Below, one piece after another: positions 62,015 to 64,000 of a stretch of DNA of 64,000 nt (the stretch's first letter is position 1; each line of letters opens with the position of its first letter). Where the stretch lies: contig CAWEYO010000025.1 of assembly GCA_963813315.1 (NCBI GenBank), positions 62,001 to 126,000 of the forward strand, written 5' to 3'. Under the pieces are notes generated by a model, which saw only the letters and a list, made by a program, of their open reading frames with translations, was not told where the DNA came from and did no database searches. The DNA comes from CAWEYO01 sp963813315 (lineage in GTDB: Bacteria > Pseudomonadota > Alphaproteobacteria > Rhizobiales > Rhizobiaceae). Made by a program: the position numbers and the translations under genes.

Positions 62015-62893
62015 TCAGACCTTGGGAAGGCCGAGGACGAACAAGCCGACCGCGTCCGCGTGATTGATCGTCGCGTCGAATTCCAGGACAAAGGCGCGTT
62101 CGGCTTCAACCGCAACGCCGGCAAGACCCGCGGCATGAGCTCGCGCGATTGTGGCCGGACCAATGGTGGGAAGATCGGCGCGCAGCTCCTGGCCGGGCTT
62201 GGCACATTTGACGAGAACGCCGCGCCTTATGCCGGCGATGCGGCCATTGGCTCGCAGTGCCTTCACGCGTTCCAGCAAGCCATCGGTCCCTTCAACTCCT
62301 TCGAGCGCGACGGCTCTGCCGCCGATCGCCACAGCCGCCTGGCCGATGTCGAGTCGGCCGATGGCAAGTGCTGCTTCGAGGGCCGCATCGATGTCGCCTT
62401 GATCGGACGCAAACGGGCGCGCCCTGGTCATGACGCCCTGCCGCGCGAGAAGATCGGGCAGGATTTCATGCGCGCCCACGACCGTTATCCCGTTCTGCTC
62501 CAGATGCCCCACAACGGCGCTCAGCAGTGTGTTGTCGCCGCGCCGCAGCGCCTGAGTTACATGGGGCAGGAGACGCAGAAGAGGCAGATTCCACCTGATC
62601 TTGCGCAGGCTGGGGCGACGAGAGACACCGCCGGCCATCACGACATGCGTAATGCCGCTTCGCTTGAGCAGTGGAACCAGCTTGCCGACCTCCTCGGGCG
62701 CCAGTTGCCTGTGCTCGTAGGTCTCGAACGCCGAGCGGTCGACCGCTTCACCGTCGATCATGATTACGAAGGGCGCATTGCCAGCCTTGGCCAGACCTGC
62801 CGCCAAGTCCACGGGAAGCTGGCCGGAGCCCGCGATCAAGGCGACGCGATCGGCCGGTCCGAATAACCCGGCACGAAGCTCAGACGTCGTCAT
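62015..62893 (-). CDS. lpxI: UDP-2,3-diacylglucosamine pyrophosphatase LpxI
   Basis: 292 residues from MTTSELRAGLFGPADRVALI, starting inside the end of lpxA (14-base overlap). The DUF1009/LpxI pattern is present: ALIAGSGQLPVDLAAGLAKA, GITHVVMAGGVSRRPSLRKI, GAHEILPDLLARQGVMTRAR and GPATIARAHAAGLAGVAVEA. LpxI replaces LpxH in alphaproteobacteria, cutting UDP-2,3-diacylglucosamine to lipid X and UMP. Its position between lpxA and lpxB is the standard arrangement in this class. Confidence 0.95.
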   Translation of the reverse strand: MTTSELRAGLFGPADRVALIAGSGQLPVDLAAGLAKAGNAPFVIMIDGEAVDRSAFETYEHRQLAPEEVGKLVPLLKRSGITHVVMAGGVSRRPSLRKIRWNLPLLRLLPHVTQALRRGDNTLLSAVVGHLEQNGITVVGAHEILPDLLARQGVMTRARPFASDQGDIDAALEAALAIGRLDIGQAAVAIGGRAVALEGVEGTDGLLERVKALRANGRIAGIRRGVLVKCAKPGQELRADLPTIGPATIARAHAAGLAGVAVEAERAFVLEFDATINHADAVGLFVLGLPKV

Positions 62894-63713
62894 CCGCGCC
62901 ATCGTCGCTCGCGCCATCGATCGCCGGAAGGCAGAAATTCCGCTTGTCGCGACTGTCCATGAAGGCAATGACCCGTTCGACCAGCGGGAATGCTGCAAAC
63001 TCCGCCCTGGCCCGTTCGAGATTGTCGGCGAGCGTGCGGGTACGATCGAAAATCATGCGATACGCTTTGCGCAGGACAAGAATGTCCGCTCGCGGCATTC
63101 CGGCACGCTTCATTCCGATAATGTTCAGCCCGCGAAGCTTCGCCAGGTTGCCGGTGACGATCCCGTAAGGGATTACGTCGCCCGGCACTGCCGAGCAACC
63201 GCCCAGAAAGGCGTTGTTGCCGACACGTACAAACTGGTGGACCGCCGTCAGGCCGCCGACAATGACATGATCGCCGATGTCGCAGTGACCGCCGAGAGTC
63301 GCGCCGTTGGCGAAAGTAACATTGCTGCCGACCACGCAATCATGCGCGATGTGGGAGTAGGCAAGGAAGTTGCCGTTCTCACCGATGACCGTCTCGCCGC
63401 GGCTGGTGTCGCTCCCGGCGTGCATCGTCACCGCTTCGCGAATGACGCAGTTGCGACCGATGACCAGAGTGGTGCGGCCGCCTTCGTGTTTCATATTTTG
63501 CGGGACCGCGCCCAAGACCGCCTGAGGAAACACCTTGGTGCCTTCGCCGATGGTTGTCGCTCCTATTACGGCGACGTGGCTTAGCAACTCGACGCCGTCA
63601 CTGATCGTCGCCTGGGCGCTCACGTGGCAGAAGGGTCCAATGCGGACCCCGGCACCGAGCTGCGCGCCAGCCTCAACGAAGGCCATCGGGTGAATGAAAG
63701 TTTCTGAATTCAT
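62880..63713 (-). CDS. lpxA: UDP-N-acetylglucosamine acyltransferase
   Basis: 277 residues. The N-terminal two thirds show the left-handed beta-helix hexapeptide repeats (FIHPMAFVEAGAQLGAGVRI, IGPFCHVSAQATISDGVELL, and later CDIGDHVIVGGLTAVHQFVR) with the catalytic His in CVIREAVTMHAGSDTSRGET. The C-terminal helical part contains GLNIIGMKRAGMPRADILVL. It adds the first acyl chain in lipid A synthesis in the cytosol. It follows fabZ by 13 bases and overlaps lpxI. Confidence 0.97.
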   Translation of the reverse strand: MNSETFIHPMAFVEAGAQLGAGVRIGPFCHVSAQATISDGVELLSHVAVIGATTIGEGTKVFPQAVLGAVPQNMKHEGGRTTLVIGRNCVIREAVTMHAGSDTSRGETVIGENGNFLAYSHIAHDCVVGSNVTFANGATLGGHCDIGDHVIVGGLTAVHQFVRVGNNAFLGGCSAVPGDVIPYGIVTGNLAKLRGLNIIGMKRAGMPRADILVLRKAYRMIFDRTRTLADNLERARAEFAAFPLVERVIAFMDSRDKRNFCLPAIDGASDDGADDDV

Positions 63714-63726
63714 CGATTGTCGCCGG

Positions 63727-64000
63727 TCAGCCAGCCTTTGGAGACATCATCGCGGAGATTTCCGCTTCCGCGGCCTTTGCTCCGTCGACCAGGGCCTCGC
63801 ATGCAAATCTCCAGATATTGCCGCGTTTCTTCAGCTTCCTGACGTGAATTTCAAGCCGGTCGCCCGGCACGACCGGGCGTCGGAATTTTGCATTGTCTAT
63901 GGTCATGAAATAAACGAGAGACGGCTTGTCGGTCGCGGTGCTCTTGACACAGATGGCGCCAGCCGTCTGCGCCATCGCCTCGATGATCAAGACTTCCGGC
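63727..64000 (-). CDS. fabZ: 3-hydroxyacyl-[ACP] dehydratase FabZ, 5' end outside window
   Basis: About 91 C-terminal residues of the hot-dog-fold dehydratase are visible: IIEAMAQTAGAICVKST (with the catalytic Glu), YFMTIDNAKFRRPVVPGDRL and AEISAMMSPKAG at the end. The N-terminal part with the catalytic His lies beyond base 64000. At the very edge the sequence reads PEVLIIEAMAQ where most members have PGVL. FabZ dehydrates 3-hydroxyacyl-ACP and competes with LpxA for 3-hydroxymyristoyl-ACP, so its placement upstream of lpxA is functionally sensible. Confidence 0.95.
   Translation of the reverse strand, partial: PEVLIIEAMAQTAGAICVKSTATDKPSLVYFMTIDNAKFRRPVVPGDRLEIHVRKLKKRGNIWRFACEALVDGAKAAEAEISAMMSPKAG

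Noticed and set aside
1..64000. CRISPR arrays, rRNA genes, replication origin, complete insertion sequences
   Set aside because: I looked for regularly spaced repeats, rRNA-like segments, DnaA-box clusters and transposases; none was seen in the window.

Overview
The window reads as a chromosomal stretch of a Hyphomicrobiales alphaproteobacterium, most like Phyllobacteriaceae (Mesorhizobium and relatives). This rests on the high GC content, the fused SecDF, the gene order scpA-scpB / tatA-tatB-tatC-serS-surE-pcm / yajC-secDF, an ExoR homologue, a PopZ-type protein, the lpxI-type lipid A pathway and several rhizobial intergenic repeat families. No species call is made.

Layout. 1-9790 (mostly minus strand) is a conserved housekeeping block: tatA, tatB, tatC, serS, surE, pcm, a LysM/LytM lipoprotein, yajC and secDF, with a divergent DUF815 ATPase. 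About 9791-34376 separates tatA from scpB, which are neighbours in related genomes. It looks like an accessory island: a broken tyrosine integrase at one end, gene fragments, two large signal-type regulators (a BTAD/alpha-beta-hydrolase fusion and a LuxR-type LAL ATPase), solute-binding proteins, one intact and one decayed TPR adenylate cyclase, a ChaC/GFA glutathione-related pair, a GntR-controlled ABC transporter/FAH-hydrolase operon, a DUF899 protein, a frameshifted PQQ-type sugar dehydrogenase and an orphan FbpC-like ATPase. 34377-64000 returns to core genes: scpB, scpA, nagZ, a SPOR protein, argS, dgt, erpA-like, xthA, exoR, ilvD, valS, popZ-like, tolC, a second pcm-like gene, tRNA-Cys, comEC, gltX, gltA, lpxB, lpxI, lpxA and fabZ (cut by the window end).

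How the genes work together. The core blocks supply protein export (Sec, Tat), chromosome segregation (ScpAB, PopZ), cell-wall and division functions (LytM activator, NagZ, SPOR), aminoacyl-tRNA synthesis (SerS, ArgS, ValS, GltX), envelope lipid A synthesis (FabZ-LpxA-LpxI-LpxB) and ExoR control of exopolysaccharide. The island adds uptake and sensing functions, many of them eroding.

Two cross-cutting features. First, at least ten single-base frameshifts fall in genes that are usually essential or conserved (serS twice, tatB twice, ilvD, valS, dgt, the SPOR gene, popZ, the sugar dehydrogenase). This points to assembly indels more than biology, so coordinates of those genes span the repaired reading. 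Second, there are several small repeat families, including a MITE-like element of about 135 bp with 18-bp terminal inverted repeats and TA flanks, and a pair of tandem hairpins whose stems differ by compensatory changes.
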